A DNA stretch of 64,000 bases. It comes from Colocasia esculenta. Its lineage: Eukaryota; Streptophyta; Magnoliopsida; Alismatales; Araceae. Position 1 is the stretch's first letter. Every line of letters starts with the position of its first letter. A program made the translations under genes and the position numbers. This document shows, piece by piece, positions 33,741-45,821 of this stretch. The notes beneath the pieces were generated by a model. The model made no database searches. It was given only the letters and a program-made list of their open reading frames with translations, and had not been told where the DNA came from. The DNA lies in assembly GCA_014218235.1 (NCBI GenBank), contig CM024760.1, forward strand, positions 67,582,961 through 67,646,960. Direction: 5' to 3'.

Positions 33741-35334
33741 TCGTCAACTGGTTTTGCCCCAAGTGCTCACCAAATATGTCACTCGTGATCTGAAACTCAA
33801 GCCCTATCAAGAACTTGCCTCAGCTTATGCCAAGCTATTCTCCAAGCTAGTTTTTGTAAATGTCCTTCGTCATGAGAATCTCCTGGCCGATGCCCTTTCC
33901 ACAATTGGCGCAACCATCAATATGTGCTATTCTGGGGATCATGACAGCATTCAGATCGAGCATCATCATGTTCCCGTCATTCTAGATCCTAACTTTCTCT
34001 TGGTTAAGGAAAAAGTGATGAAGAATGCAAAAAGAAGAAGTAAAACCGAGATCATGTTAATAGAACTGGAAGAAAAATGGAGGATGATGAAAAGCCATGG
34101 TATTATGCGATAGCTAGGTATTGCAGAAACCATTCATATCCTAAGGAAGCCACAGCCGATGAGAAGAGAGCAATAAGAGATTATCCCAAAAATATACATT
34201 GGTTGGAATGCTCTCTATAGAAGGGGTTTTTCTGGAGTTTTTCTTAGATGCCTGATGAAGAAGGCGTAAAGGTGTTGAAGAGGCCCATTCAAGCATTTGT
34301 GGAGGCCATGTGAATTGTCAAATGCTAGCCAAGAAGATCCTTAGGCAAGGTTTCTTTTTGCTACTCTAGAAGAGGATTGTTCCATCTTTGTCGTCGATGT
34401 GTCAGTGTCAACTGCACGCTGACAAAATTCATTCCCCATCCTCCTCGCTCCACCCGATATCCTCCCCATGGCCTTTCACTATGTGGGCTTTCGACATCAT
34501 TAGCCCCCTTGGGGACCCCAACTCCTAAAGCGAGGTCAAATCGTATATCCTTACCGCAGTGGAGTACTTCACCAAGTGGGAGGAAGCCGAAGCATATGCG
34601 GAAGTCAGGCAAAAGTGTGCAGATTCATCATGAAAAATATCACACAAGTTTGGTATCCCAGACACCATCGTCACCGACACCGGCCCCAGTTCATATCTCA
34701 AGAGCTGCGTGACCTCTGCAATAGGTATAAAATACATTGCATCATTCATCTCCATATCATCCGCTAGGCAATGGCCAGGCAGAAGCCACTAATACAACCT
34801 TGATTAAAATTGTTAAGAAGCGTGTGAGACTAACATATTCTCGATTGGCCAGAAAAGCTTATAGAAGCTCTGTGGGCCTACCGCACTTCAATCCGTACTC
34901 CTACTAGTAGACACCATTCTCCCTCACCTACGGGATGGAGGCAGTAGTACCATATGAGATTCTCGTCCCCTCACTAAGAACCAGCTTGACAAGGACTTGT
35001 CAATCAATGACGACGTGAATCGCTCCTAGCACAACTGGAACTCTTAGAAGAGAAGCGGCTGGTCGCAGCCGAACATACAAGGGTGTACCAAAATAGACTC
35101 GCTCGTTTTCATCAAAAGAAGGTTATCGAGAGAAAATTTAAAGTCAGTGAAATAGTTATTAAAAGAATCTTTGTGAAACCTGGAGGTCCCAGGTCAAAAC
35201 TCCAACCTAATTGGGAAGGGCCGTTCGTGATCAAAGCGATAGGTCTAGGCAACTCGTATAGGCTAGTGAACGCAGAAGGCGAGGAGCACTCTCACCCATG
35301 GAACGAGTTGTATCTTAAAAAATACTACCCTTAG
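33741..35334 (+). pseudogene. Tat-3 RNase H C-terminus and integrase
   Basis: First frame: RQLVLPQVLTKYVTRDLKLKPYQELA...VNVLRHENLLADALSTIGA (to about 33930), the end of the RNase H domain with its H...ADAL signature. Then damaged integrase: CHR/VH remnants near 34240-34400, FDIIGPLG-type core near 34490, LTAVEYFTKWEEAEAYAEV near 34550-34610, FGIPDTIVTDTGP near 34640-34685, and SSARQWPG near 34750. The C-terminal domain is open at 35083-35334 (YQNRLARFHQKKVIERKFKVSEIVIKRIF...KLQPNWEGPFVIKAI...HPWNELYLKKYYP), ending at the natural stop. Multiple frame changes disable it. Integrase would insert the cDNA copy into host DNA. Confidence 0.85.
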
Positions 35335-36767
35335 GTAGCTGTTTGGATCTATGTGGCACAAGGACCCTAAGATGAAAAGATGTCAATTTATTTTTATTCT
35401 TGGTAGGTTAGCCAAAGGTGCCGACATCCACACACATACACGCCCAGCCCCTGGAAGCCAGAGGCACAAAACCCAAAGAAGATCAATGCCGCGCCAAGAT
35501 CCTAAAGCATTACCTATTCCTCTCCCTTTTGGTCTGCCAATAGAAAAAGAAACCCGAGGATTGACCTCACAAATCTGTTCGAAGCTTAGTGGACGTAGGT
35601 ATAAAAGGGAAAAAGAAGAGAAAATCAATGACAAATCCAAATCCAAAGAGCCAAAACAAGGCTGATCATTTGCAGCACGTCAAGAGTGGCAAAGTCCCCG
35701 CAGTGATCCAAATGGACCTGGGCGTAAGCGTGCAGCACGACAAGTGGCAAAGTCCCCGCAGGGATCCAAATAGACCTCGACGTAAGCGTGCAAAGAACCC
35801 CACAAACCCAAAGAAAACCGAAATTCTTGAGTCCAGGACGAAGAGTGAACTTTTCCTCAAGTTCCTTGGACCGTTGGCAAACTTCTTGGAACTCTTTTCA
35901 CCTCTCCCCCAGGTGGGTTTTAGGATCAAGGCAAGGCAATGATTAACCAAGGGGGACGTAGCCAAAAAGTGACCTTGGATAAAGGCACCACTTAAGCACG
36001 TCCAACCTCTGACTAATACACTGAAGAGTAATCAATGCATCCTTAAAGACAACCGAGTAATTGACAGATCCAAGTGCCACAAATTTCCAATTCAAGCAGG
36101 CCCCTTCGTTCTATGTGTCTTCTTAGAAGGGACCAGGCCAGGTTGCGGCATTTATTCTCAAAATTCAAAACAAAAATTAATTAGATATTCTCAAAATCCA
36201 AAAAATTAGATATCCTCAAAATCCAAAAAAAATAGATATTCTCAAATAATAAAAATAGATATCCTCAAAATAAAAAAATTAGATATTCTCAAAATCCAAA
36301 AATATTAGATATTCTTAAAATCAAAAATTTTTTTAGATATTCTCAAAAGCTAAAAATTAGATTTTCTAAATAAAAAAAATCAGATAGTTTCAAAATCCAA
36401 AAAAATCAGATAGTTACAAAAAAACAAAAAATCAGATATTCTTAAGTCAAAAAATCATATATTTTCAAAATCCAAAAAAAATCTGATATTAAAAAAAAAT
36501 CAAAAGATCTTTACATCCTACATTTCGTGTATATTCAGTGCATTCGTTTTGCCGTGTGTAGCTACAACGTTTCATATGTAAGTACTAATGCATGCATCTT
36601 ACTGCATTGTTGTCCTGTCATTTTCTCGCCTTCTTTTAAATAAAGGCTCAACCCCTGACAAATCCACAAAGCCAAAAATGGCGGTTTCATATGCAAGGGC
36701 TGAGTCAGAACATGTATTTAACTTGTTTGTTCAAGTGAATTGTAGGCATAGGAGGGAAGAACAAATA

Positions 36768-36836
<69 letters not shown>

Positions 36837-36850
36837 GTGTGGCCAAAAGG
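35335..36850 (+). other. Tat-3 3' UTR, first part
   Basis: No supported gene. It contains a near-duplicate pair of about 57 bases (35668-35724 and 35729-35785: GCACGTCAAGAGTGGCAAAG and GCACGACAAGTGGCAAAG contexts), then an A-rich run of AAAATCCAAAAAA.TAGATATTCTC repeats (36150-36500), then a (TA)n tract (36768-36832). It matches the Tat-1 3' UTR. Confidence 0.55.
36768..36832. repeat. (TA)n microsatellite
   Basis: Long TA dinucleotide run with one TATTATATAA interruption. Confidence 0.95.
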
Positions 36851-36980
36851 GAGAGGACCAACCCCTAGTACATCATCATAAAATGCCCAAGTGGGCATAC
36901 ATCAAAAGGTAAAGAAGTACATATCATGACAAAGTGGCCTAACACTTGCCACCGTCCCCTGCAGGCTGGACAGTCTCCCC

Positions 36981-39823
36981 TCACCCTCCGTAGGCCTGAC
37001 GTTGGCTGCTCTCGGCCTCACCCGGGTCTGCCGCCAGACGTGAAGCTGGTGGTCTCATGGAGGCACGCGAACCCGTACAACCCTGAGCAGCTTGTGCCTC
37101 CTGGACGTTCCTCTCGTACTGAGAGGAAGACGCGATGAGGCTCCCAGAATAGGCACTGGACCGCCCATGCTCCCTTGCGCGCTCACGTCCGCGTCGGTAC
37201 CGGTCCTCTGCCGACTGCCGCAAGCGCTCGGAGACTGCTAAACTAGTGAGGGCATCCACTGACTACTGTGTCAGACGCTAGCACTCCTGAGACCACCGGC
37301 CGCTTTCCTCCTCCCACTGGCGGTGATCCTCCCAGCGCTCCTCCGCCAACCGAGCTCTCTCCCTCTGGCAGTCCTCCCGCTCCACGGAAAGCCTCAAGCG
37401 TAACTCCGCGGCGTCACGGGGTAGGTCCGCGTCCCGCTGGGAGGCCGTGGTCTTCAACTCGGATAGCTGCTGTGATAGATTAGCCACCTCGACGCGAATG
37501 CTGGTCTCTCGTGTGAGGGCACTCTGAAGCTCATCTAACTGCGAGAAAGGACGACCATAGGTAAGTTTGAAAATAGTTTAATCCAATGCATATTAGATTA
37601 AGGTTACTTACCCGTGCAGAGAGATTGCACTCTGCCTCCTGTGCCCTGGCCTCCGCCACTACCAACTGCGTACGGAGGGAGGCCATCTCCAAGTCGGGAA
37701 CACTCCACCTCGAAGAAGCACCAACAGTATCGACATACTCCACTGACGTCCTGGCAGCACACTGCAATGATTCAAAGTCAAGTCAGTAGGCGGTAAGATA
37801 AATAACAAGGTACAATTTTTCTACAATTAACAGCGTCTCTAGGGCTGACCGTGCCTCGGCCAGCTGCACCTATGTATCCACTAGCTGGGCACGGAGAGTG
37901 TCAATAAGGTCATTACACGCATCCTGCATATGCACACATTTCATTAGAATATCATAACATAGTGGAAGCATATAAAGTTTAGAAGTGCATACCCTAGCAG
38001 GCCTCATGTAGTCACGTCCCCTGTACTCCTCCTGGAAGCGCTCCAAGTACGCGAGGCTGTCGGCCGCGTTAGACTCCACAGATTAGCCGCCCTGCTACCA
38101 GTCCATGTGCTGGTCGGGAAAGCGGAGACTCCAGTCAACAGTCTTTGCCTTCCCTCGCATCTTCCATCCAATGCCACGGGGATCCTCCACCTCGAGCCAC
38201 GCCTGGTGTAGGCCCAGAGTCCGAGCGGCCAACCGTAGGCGGAGCGGCTCGATCTCGTTTAGGCAATGGACCCACAAGTCCCGCCCAAACCGAGGCCGGC
38301 CACTCTCCACCCATGGCTGACCCTCATCCCCCACACCCACATAGGGCTCCCACACGACCGACATGGAGTTCAGCTACATGAGTATTTCATATCAATTGCA
38401 CAAGTTGTGGAAAGTTAGGTGTGGTTCGTACCAGAAGTGACGGGAAATCCCGGATGGTCTAGCGGAGGATGTAGAGTTGGAATCCGTAGGTGGCTTTGCT
38501 CACCATCAGTAGCCACCTCCGCCGCCCACGGTGGTCTCCCTCCCTATGTCGGCGGAGAGGTCTGCAAAGGTGTGGGCCAAGAGGGCCGCACCCCAGGCAT
38601 ACTCACCGACCCGGTCTAGGTCCTCCATCAGCTCTAGAAATTGGCAATGGATGCCGTCACCCTTCGTGGTGAAGAGCATCTTGCCAAAGAAGAAAGTCAG
38701 GAACCTCTGGAGGTCCCGATCCACCCGCTCTGTGTCCTCGGGATCGTGTCCGTACGTCGTACGCGCCAGTCCCGCCGCCCGCTGCACGTACTCCTACAGT
38801 GTCTCCTCTGCTCTCGGTCGCACCCCCGCCAACCCCAGCGTCTCCAGGAGGGCGACCCGTCCTACCATCCTCCGATCACCATCCTCGTCTCCCTGGGGGC
38901 CCAAGCCCAAGAGGTCCTATCCGTGCTTGGTGTAGTCGGCATAAGTAATGCCGCTCACCGCCTCACCGTCCACCCGTAGCTCGGTGATCCGAGCTACATC
39001 CTCCAAGCTCGGGACCATATGACCCCAGGGGAATAGGAAGGCCCTGCTCATCTTATCCCACCTATCCCTCAGCGCTTGGATCAGAGGTGGGTCAATGAAA
39101 AAGTGCTCGATCTCTAAGACCGGCCCAAACCCCATCCCCCGGACTCTCTCTCTGGAAGTCTGGGAGCCCCTGATATGCCGCCAGGACGAGGGGCCACATC
39201 ATCCTCACCTTCATCACTCCCTGCAATGCACGCACAATTCAAAAACAAAGGTCAGAACTCTAGGAATTGCAAGTTGTGCACAATTAAACTAACACATTCA
39301 GTTTCGAGAGCACCCCTGAAATGCGTCCAAAGCAGGGGCGCGTTTCAATTCTCAAATTGCGGCCAACCTTTTGGCCGCGCTTTCTGAACTAAAAAGCAGC
39401 TGGACAATGTGCCGCAGTTCTTTGGTACGAACCGCGGCCCCCTGTCTAGACGCGATTTACGCCCCTCTCTTCTTCAGTGCCGACCGCCTTCCCCTTTCCT
39501 TTACCTTCTACCCAGAAACTAAAATGAAAGAGAAGAGGACTTACCATTTCCGGCCGAGGGGGGATGTCACGACCGCGGCGCTGTCATCGCCGCTCCTCCC
39601 ACGCCTCATCTACTTCCTCCTCCTCTTCTTCTCGCTCCGGCACTTCCTCGTTGCCTTCCTCAGTGACAGGCACCGTCGTTGTCTCTTCCCCCACCACCCA
39701 GACGATGGCGAGCTCTCCCGGGGCCGCCATCATCTCCTCCACCATCTCCGTCGTCTCTCCTATCGCCGGCGCCGCCGTCTCCTCAGGCGAGCCGCCGCCT
39801 CCCTCGCTCCGCCATCTCACCAT
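36981..39823 (-). pseudogene. Antisense plant-mobile-domain (PMD) gene inside Tat-3
   Basis: Minus strand. An acidic N-terminus (ATG at 39823, EEEEEEVDEAWEER) is followed by PMD segments: LIQALRDRWDKMSRAFLFPWGHMVPSLEDVARITELRVDGEAV (39100-38950), LQRFLTFFFGKMLFTTKGDGIH...LDRVGEYAWGAALLAHTFADL (38700-38530), and after a likely 58-bp intron (38431-38374) WEPY...LHQAWLEVEDPRGIGWKMRGKAKTVDW (38360-38110). The tail is a coiled coil. An intron at 37611-37539 (GTAAGT...CTCGCAG) joins SAR to LDELQSALTRE in frame. Several stops stand where Gln or Trp would fit. PMD genes are related to MAIN/MAIL-type host genes and occur in plant TEs; the function here is unknown. Confidence 0.7.
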
Positions 39824-42800
39824 CGGGTTAGAAGGAGGATTAGGAAGGGGAGAGAGTGACTAGAAGGAGGAGCTTAGAGGAAGAAATCGAGAGAAAGGAG
39901 AGAAAGGGGAGCTCCGGTAGCGAATGGCCGGAGTAGTCGCCCCGGGCTTCAGGAATGACCGAAATCGCGGCCACGCAGGGCGACACGTTTCTTGTTTTAA
40001 TTGCGGACTGACCGTGTGCCGCGATTCAAAACGTCATCATAGCTTTTGGCACGAATTTTTAGGTGCTTTAATTCAAATTTAAGACGCGTCTAAATGATTA
40101 GATGCGAATTTGAAAATATATCCTGAAAGGCATCTGATGTTCTCGCCGCGATTAAGGAAGCAATCATTGCACGGCGCAGAGTCCGAGAAGCGCGTTGTTT
40201 GAATTTTTAAAGGGGAATCGAAAGGCGTACCTAAAGTGGACGCATCGTTTGAAAACACGGCGCTTAGATTGAACGCAAATAAGTAGTGGAAGGCGGCCAG
40301 TTGGGACGCCGCAATTTATAGAAGAAGTGCTTTGGCCAATGAGGCAAACATATAGGGTCGGCGTTTAAAGGAACCAAGAGTCGAAACCAGGGTAAGACCT
40401 TGCTATAACTTAAGGACATGCGTTCACTGTGGCATGTTCAAGTTCTTCAGAGTCTTACTTCCTGGTTTCGCCACCAAATTGGTGGTGCCGCATAAGAGTC
40501 GCCAAGCACTCCATCAGAGGGAATTTGATCATTTTGAACTCTTTCATCACTTTAGCCCTCTCATTGAACATCATAGGAAGGAGACAAGCCTAATTGTTGT
40601 GCCCGGTATTAAATTTGATTCGCGGCCACAGTGGTGGATGCTTTTCATATGAAAGGCGTCCTCTGCAATGGACACGGTTATAAGGGCCAACCGAGGCTTT
40701 GTTTTGAGGAGAAAATTCATGTAGTTTGGAAGAAATGATCTTATTCAAGGGACAATCTTAGCCGTGTTAAGGAAACCATTTATCATCCATTAAGGATTCA
40801 ATCGTGTCGTCTACAAACAGCCACTTTCGGCCGCAATTTCCTGAGCTCCCTTACGTAATTCATCCAATCTTTTTCAATCTCTGTTACATTTGGAGCCGGC
40901 CTCCCGAATGTGCAAACCTTCCATATAGCTTTTATTGTGTTCACCTCCTCGCTGTCATTGTTAGTGCCGATGTTGCGTCTTTAATCGTGGGAGGTGGATG
41001 GCCCCTCGAAATGCATCTTGGGATGCAAGCTGAGGAGGCAGCGGTGTGGGTTATAGAGGACAAATCGGACGCCCCAATCAATCACAAATCTACACCAGGT
41101 GCTAGCCGAGTCCGCACATCCCGGGCAAGAAGTGGCGACGGAATGAAGAGAAAGCGCTCTCGGGCATATCTCGGAAGAAATCTCGCCAATCCGCCCGTGT
41201 CTTCAGTTGTGGCACCCAGTTCGCCACACGCCCTTCCCACGAGGTGATCCAAGTGCTTAAGCGGACTCTTAGAGAAGATCCGGGATGAGCTTGTAATTCA
41301 TTGCTTAGACAAAACTTAAAGTGTAAGTCGGTCCCACATGTTAGTAAAAGTATAGATCTATATGGAGGCCTACCCAAGCTCGCCGCCATAAGACCGTTGT
41401 AGAGGAAGGCGAGCACCGCCGGCCCCAATCACTCTCCTTCCCAATGGCGCACACCGTGTCGAGTTGATCCTCTTCCAAAACATTGTCTATGGAAGGGAAG
41501 AGGAGTGTGCCCGCACACAAATGGTGAATCCCTTCATCACCTGCTCAAGCCTCTCATCATCTCTCATCTCTGATATCTCTCTCATTGTCCAGACCGCCAG
41601 CTTTTGGAGATTTATCCCTTGAGGAGCCCGGACGCTTCGTGCCTCCCCTGGATCCATGAAGCTCTCGACACAGCCCTGCTTGAGTAATGCCTTGGCATGA
41701 TCGCCATCCTTTCTTTCATCCTCTTCAACCTAATAAGAGTTCAGCCTCTTCCAAAAGAATCATGGCTTCAAAAGTTTGGAAGAGAAAAGTGTTGGTTTGA
41801 GGATGCAAACTCAACCAGTGCCCGAGAGCTGCCCAATCAAGGTGGATCTTGTGGTACCTTTTGGCATGAACAGTAAGCTGTTATCCCCATTGCCTAAGGA
41901 TAGTGGTCATATCAGGGGTGATGGTAGAGGTTAATTGTTGAAGCCAAGGAGACGCATGAAGTGTCGATTACCCGGAATAGCGGGTAATCCTAAATGGGTA
42001 GCCCGCTATAGGAGGACCGGTCATTTGAAAGAGTACATGGAATGAAGGTCAAGAGGGAAAACACCGAACAAATGATTAATAACATGTCAAAGCAAATCTA
42101 TCCACAAATCAAAATCATCAACTTACCTCTTTGCTTGGACAAGTTTGCAAATATGGCCCTCCAATGGCTTAATCTATGGAAACCCTCCATCTCTCTCCAG
42201 AGCTCTTCTTCCCCTCCTTTCACCCTCCTTCTCCCTCCTTTCACCCTCCTCCTTCTCCTTCTCTTTGATTCAAAGGGGGGGGGGGTTTATGCTTTTAAAT
42301 AGAGGAGGGAAGCATGGAGGTTTGAAAAGGAATCCCGGACGGAGATATGTTATCTTCTGCAGCTGCCCCATACCCCATGTTCCCATTGAAGGGAAAAAGC
42401 CAAAGATTCCAATCAAATTGACGGCATTAATCACGTCCACATCAGAAGACACTATTCAGATTTGAAAGGCGTCCGGCTGCCCAGACGCTATTTATACTAA
42501 AAACAAAAAAGGGAAAAAGCAGCGTCCCCAATGGACGCAGATAAAGGGTCTTCACATAACTCATTTTTTTTGCACTTTATGAAGGCTAAAGAAAGTTCAA
42601 TTGGCACTCCAACTTCATGATAAGCAAGAGGAACCCAAGACCTAGCAATTTATGCAATAAAATCATCCTAATCTTTGCAAGTTCATGTTCTTCAGGGTGT
42701 TGCTTCCTGGCTTCATCACTAAATTAACTATGCCACAGAGGCTCACAAAATACTTCATCAGAGAGAATTTGACAAAAGTCACACTCATAGATCCTCTCTG

Positions 42801-43219
42801 TAGAACTTGAAATACCAAGATTAACGATGATGGCAAATGTGCGCTTTGATGAAAGATGGGTCTTGGGTGCCTCTTGGTGTTCAAGAGTGTGGGCGGTCTG
42901 ACTTTTCACGTAACCATCTTCGACAAAATTTCATGGAATGAAAGAATGGTTACAATTTTTGGCAATGATAGTCATGGTCAAACCTGCCCACACTCCGGAG
43001 CAGCCTGTGTAAGTGCGTCCAATCCAGTGGCCGCGATTCTCTAATTATAGGCGTCCAGATTATTCGCCACGGTTTTACAAGTAGCACTATTTGTCATGTT
43101 GTCATTCTATCATTTGTTGCTTGTCTATGCTAATCAATTTTTGAGCACAGGGTCTGGATGTCCTCTTGCCGTACAATGCACGATCATCCTTGGCCACCAC
43201 TACCTCGGTAATGTAAATA
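39824..43219. other. Region upstream of the PMD gene within Tat-3, no gene recognised
   Basis: GC-rich near the PMD start, then mixed composition. A minus-strand open stretch at 41428-41102 (RADWRDFFRDMPESAFSSFRRHF) is unassigned. Two diverged direct repeats lie at about 40436-40540 and 42680-42780 (TTCTTCAG.GT.TTRCTTCCTGG). Both encode, on the minus strand, a phrase like LCGxxNLVxKPGSxTLKNxNx. Motifs GCGGCCA and GACGC recur throughout. It may hold further exons of the antisense gene or another insertion. Confidence 0.35.
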
Positions 43220-43868
43220 TTGCATCTTACTATATGGTATATTTTTAGAACACATCAAGGACCTCGAGGCTCTGACAAAACTGGAGTTTGAGTTCCCCTC
43301 CTCCGCCAAAAACAATGATAATTCTAGAGGAGTCTTATGACTTGAGGATAGGCCGTTGCGTTGTGGAAAGGACGATGGTTCCATCCGGTATCCTGACTTC
43401 CGCAATGTAACAATATTATCCTTGATTATTTTATACTTCCTTTGCTTTATGTTTTTTTCTTTTAGCCCAGCATGCATCATATAGGACCCTTTTTTAGCAT
43501 AATTCCATCAGATCACTCTCGTTTTTAACTGAAAAGAGCCACTTGTTCCTCGATTCCAAATAACATGAGATATTCCACTTCGAGTCAAGTACTCAGTCCA
43601 TTGCGTTGTTGTTTAAAGATCATCGTTTGAGAAAACTCGCTGCCTTGGGTTTCCTTCAACTCAGTTATTGATTTCCTCTTGAGATTGTCAACAAACCACT
43701 TCATTCTGGACTGAAGAACAGCTCCTGTCACGTGTTGTTAAATCCTGTCTCATCACACCTTGGCGTCTACTTTTCAGTCATTCCACTTCATTCCACTCAA
43801 TTCACGCTACTCCATTTCGCATTACTTCACCTCATTTCCTTGCAAAGCAGATGCCAAGGCGAGGCAGC
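43220..43868 (+). other. Tat-3 3' UTR, last part
   Basis: Matches the Tat-1 3' UTR: CAAAAACAATGATAAT context near 43308, TTTTAGCCCAGCATGCAT near 43460, and the purine-rich GCAGATGCCAAGGCGAGGCAGC just before the LTR start at 43869. Confidence 0.6.
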
Positions 43869-45090
43869 TGTAGACACGCCAATTTGGCAACACATCGAGC
43901 AAATTCCATGTTATACCATGACGCCTTGAAGTAGCTCTTCTCCATTAATCTCGTGAGTGACTTTCCTATCTTTCTAGATTAAGGTTCTGTCGAGCTTCAT
44001 CTATTCGCGGCCAATGCGATGGACGCCCATTTACAGAGCTAATCTGCGGCCGGAACGGTGGATGCGCTTAATGTGCGTCTAGCCGCCCCGTCACTTTTTA
44101 AGGTCAAAGATTCTGACCGCGCCCTGTTAGCTCCATTTAATGGACGCCATGTCAACAATCATGATGTCTGTTTGAAACACGTCTAGGCGGCTCACCGCGT
44201 TTTATAAATATCAAATCAAGGATCGGATTTCATCAAAGATTCGAATTACCTATGAAAATGCGGCCAACCACCTAGACGCAATTCAGAACCTAGCTTACAG
44301 CTACAATCATCATGAAAATGTCTAATCGCACGCAAATCAAGTGATTTCATAAAGCGCGGCCTGTCAGGCGGACGCCTTTAAGTTGTAATAGGCGGCCTCT
44401 GGATTGGACACGATTTTGGCTATAACTACAGACCCGAGAGATCCTCATGAAAGAGAGATCGGAACCACGGCGAAGCCCTGTCAAATTCCCACCCCGACCT
44501 CCAGACTCCAACTTTCCAACTTCTAAGGCGGGATTTCATCGGATCGGAAGCTTATGTTCCAGAGGCGGCACGCTACGCACACGTCGCCTTCACGTCGTCT
44601 CCTTCACGAACCGGAGCTTCTTGAGTGTCATGGAGCGGTGGGGGAACCACACTGACGTCACCTCCATCCTCGTCACCTCGCCATCGGGCTACGCCGCCAC
44701 TCCACCTCTCCCTCTTCTCTGATTCCTTTTTCTTCTTTTCCTTCTCTTTTTTGTGTTAGTTAGCGCATGAATTTGCACATCTTCACACACACATACACAT
44801 AGCATTTCTTTCACCAACCTACTCCTTAGGAGTTTAACACTACCTCCACGAGGTGTGTTACCTTTCATTTACATGTTTTTCCACACTTCAATCCGCGAAC
44901 ATTTACTGCACTTCATAGTCTAACCTCCCTTTTACTTGTTCCTTGTTGTTTTCCCTTTTGCGAGGTAATCGGCATCAAATCTTCTTCGTCGGCTGGCCAG
45001 CATAAGGAGGAAGGAGAATCCACTGCACATTCCCGCACTTTTCTTCGAGTGAAGGTAAGTACACAACGTCATTTCCTTTCCGCCCATCAC
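43869..45090 (+). repeat. 3' LTR of Tat-3 (right border uncertain)
   Basis: Starts TGTAGACACGCC, the same start as the Tat-4 LTR. It contains many GCGGCC/GACGC motifs (43990-44420), a GGCTGGCC segment near 44990 corresponding to GGCCGGC in other Tat LTRs, and GTGAAGGTAAGTAC at 45049. Homology to the other LTRs fades between about 45090 and 45290, where SIRE-c sequence takes over. Confidence 0.6.
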
Positions 45091-45595
45091 ATCCGGTGCC
45101 TACGTGCACCTGGCGATCGCGACACTTTCCTTGTGCATACACGCATGCACCCCCTTTTTGTTTTGTCCTTCTTTACGCCATCAGCCCCATTTCCACTCTT
45201 TTCCACCCAAAATTTCATTTTAAAAAAATCCTTTATTTCCCGTCGTGGGACGGGGAAAAACGGCGTCTATAGGTATGTGTAATCGTGTTAAATTACCAAA
45301 GTAAAATGAAATTTGAATTGTATGTTAAGATTGTGTTGAATGAACTCTGTGAAAAATCCTGAAAATTCTAAGTCCCAGGCATTCGACTTATGCATTCGAA
45401 TTATGTTATAATTCTTGCATCGACTGATGAATCGAATACATGATTCGCCTTAACTTGAAATCATGAAAAGGTGCTTATAATTTAAAATTTTGTAACTGAC
45501 ACTTCTTTAGACACATCCTTTCATGTCATAAACGGTCAAATCATTAATCTCGTCCGTTCATCCTGAAATCTAGGGGCAGTCGACTTGTCTTTCCT

Positions 45596-45602
45596 TATAA
45601 AA
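45596..45602 (+). promoter_or_regulatory. Candidate TATA box upstream of the SIRE-c extra ORF
   Basis: TATAAAA, 226 bases before the ORF start. Between them lies a donor-like AAAG|GTAGGAT (45740) and a pyrimidine-rich acceptor TCTCCTTTTCTAG that ends exactly at the ATG (45822). An own promoter with a spliced leader is possible but unproven. Confidence 0.35.
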
Positions 45603-45821
45603 GAAAACCCCGACTCCTTTTGAAGACACCCTTTCGAAATCTGTCTTCAACTTTCTTGTCTTCCTCTGCTTCTTCACGCCCGTACTGTTCTCCGGTGAAG
45701 GACTTCTGAAAAAATCTGAAATCTCCATCCTCCTCAAAGAAAGGTAGGATATTAGAACTCTCCTTTGCATTTATATCACTCCTCTACTAGTTCCTTGAGT
45801 CCTATTCATCTCCTTTTCTAG

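Larger units (their letters stand above)
33741..45090 (+). mobile_element. Tat/Ogre-type element (Tat-3), 3' half with antisense gene
   Basis: Order: end of RNase H, integrase, 3' UTR, an antisense plant-mobile-domain gene, 3' UTR continued, LTR (43869 onward). Homology of 35335-36500 and 43220-43868 to the two parts of the Tat-1 3' UTR shows that the antisense gene lies between pol and the 3' LTR of one element. The 5' half is absent; the left edge is a breakpoint at 33740/33741. Confidence 0.7.

Noticed and set aside
39371..39859. Plus-strand Arg/Ser/Leu-rich frame that might be a host gene
   Set aside because: It lies opposite the acidic first exon of the antisense PMD gene, and its composition is the complement of Glu-rich codons.
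42724..42909. C2H2 zinc-finger-like phrase on the minus strand (YECDFCQILSDE)
   Set aside because: The second His pair is not at the right spacing, the frame stops soon after, and the repeat copy near 40436 keeps a different frame.
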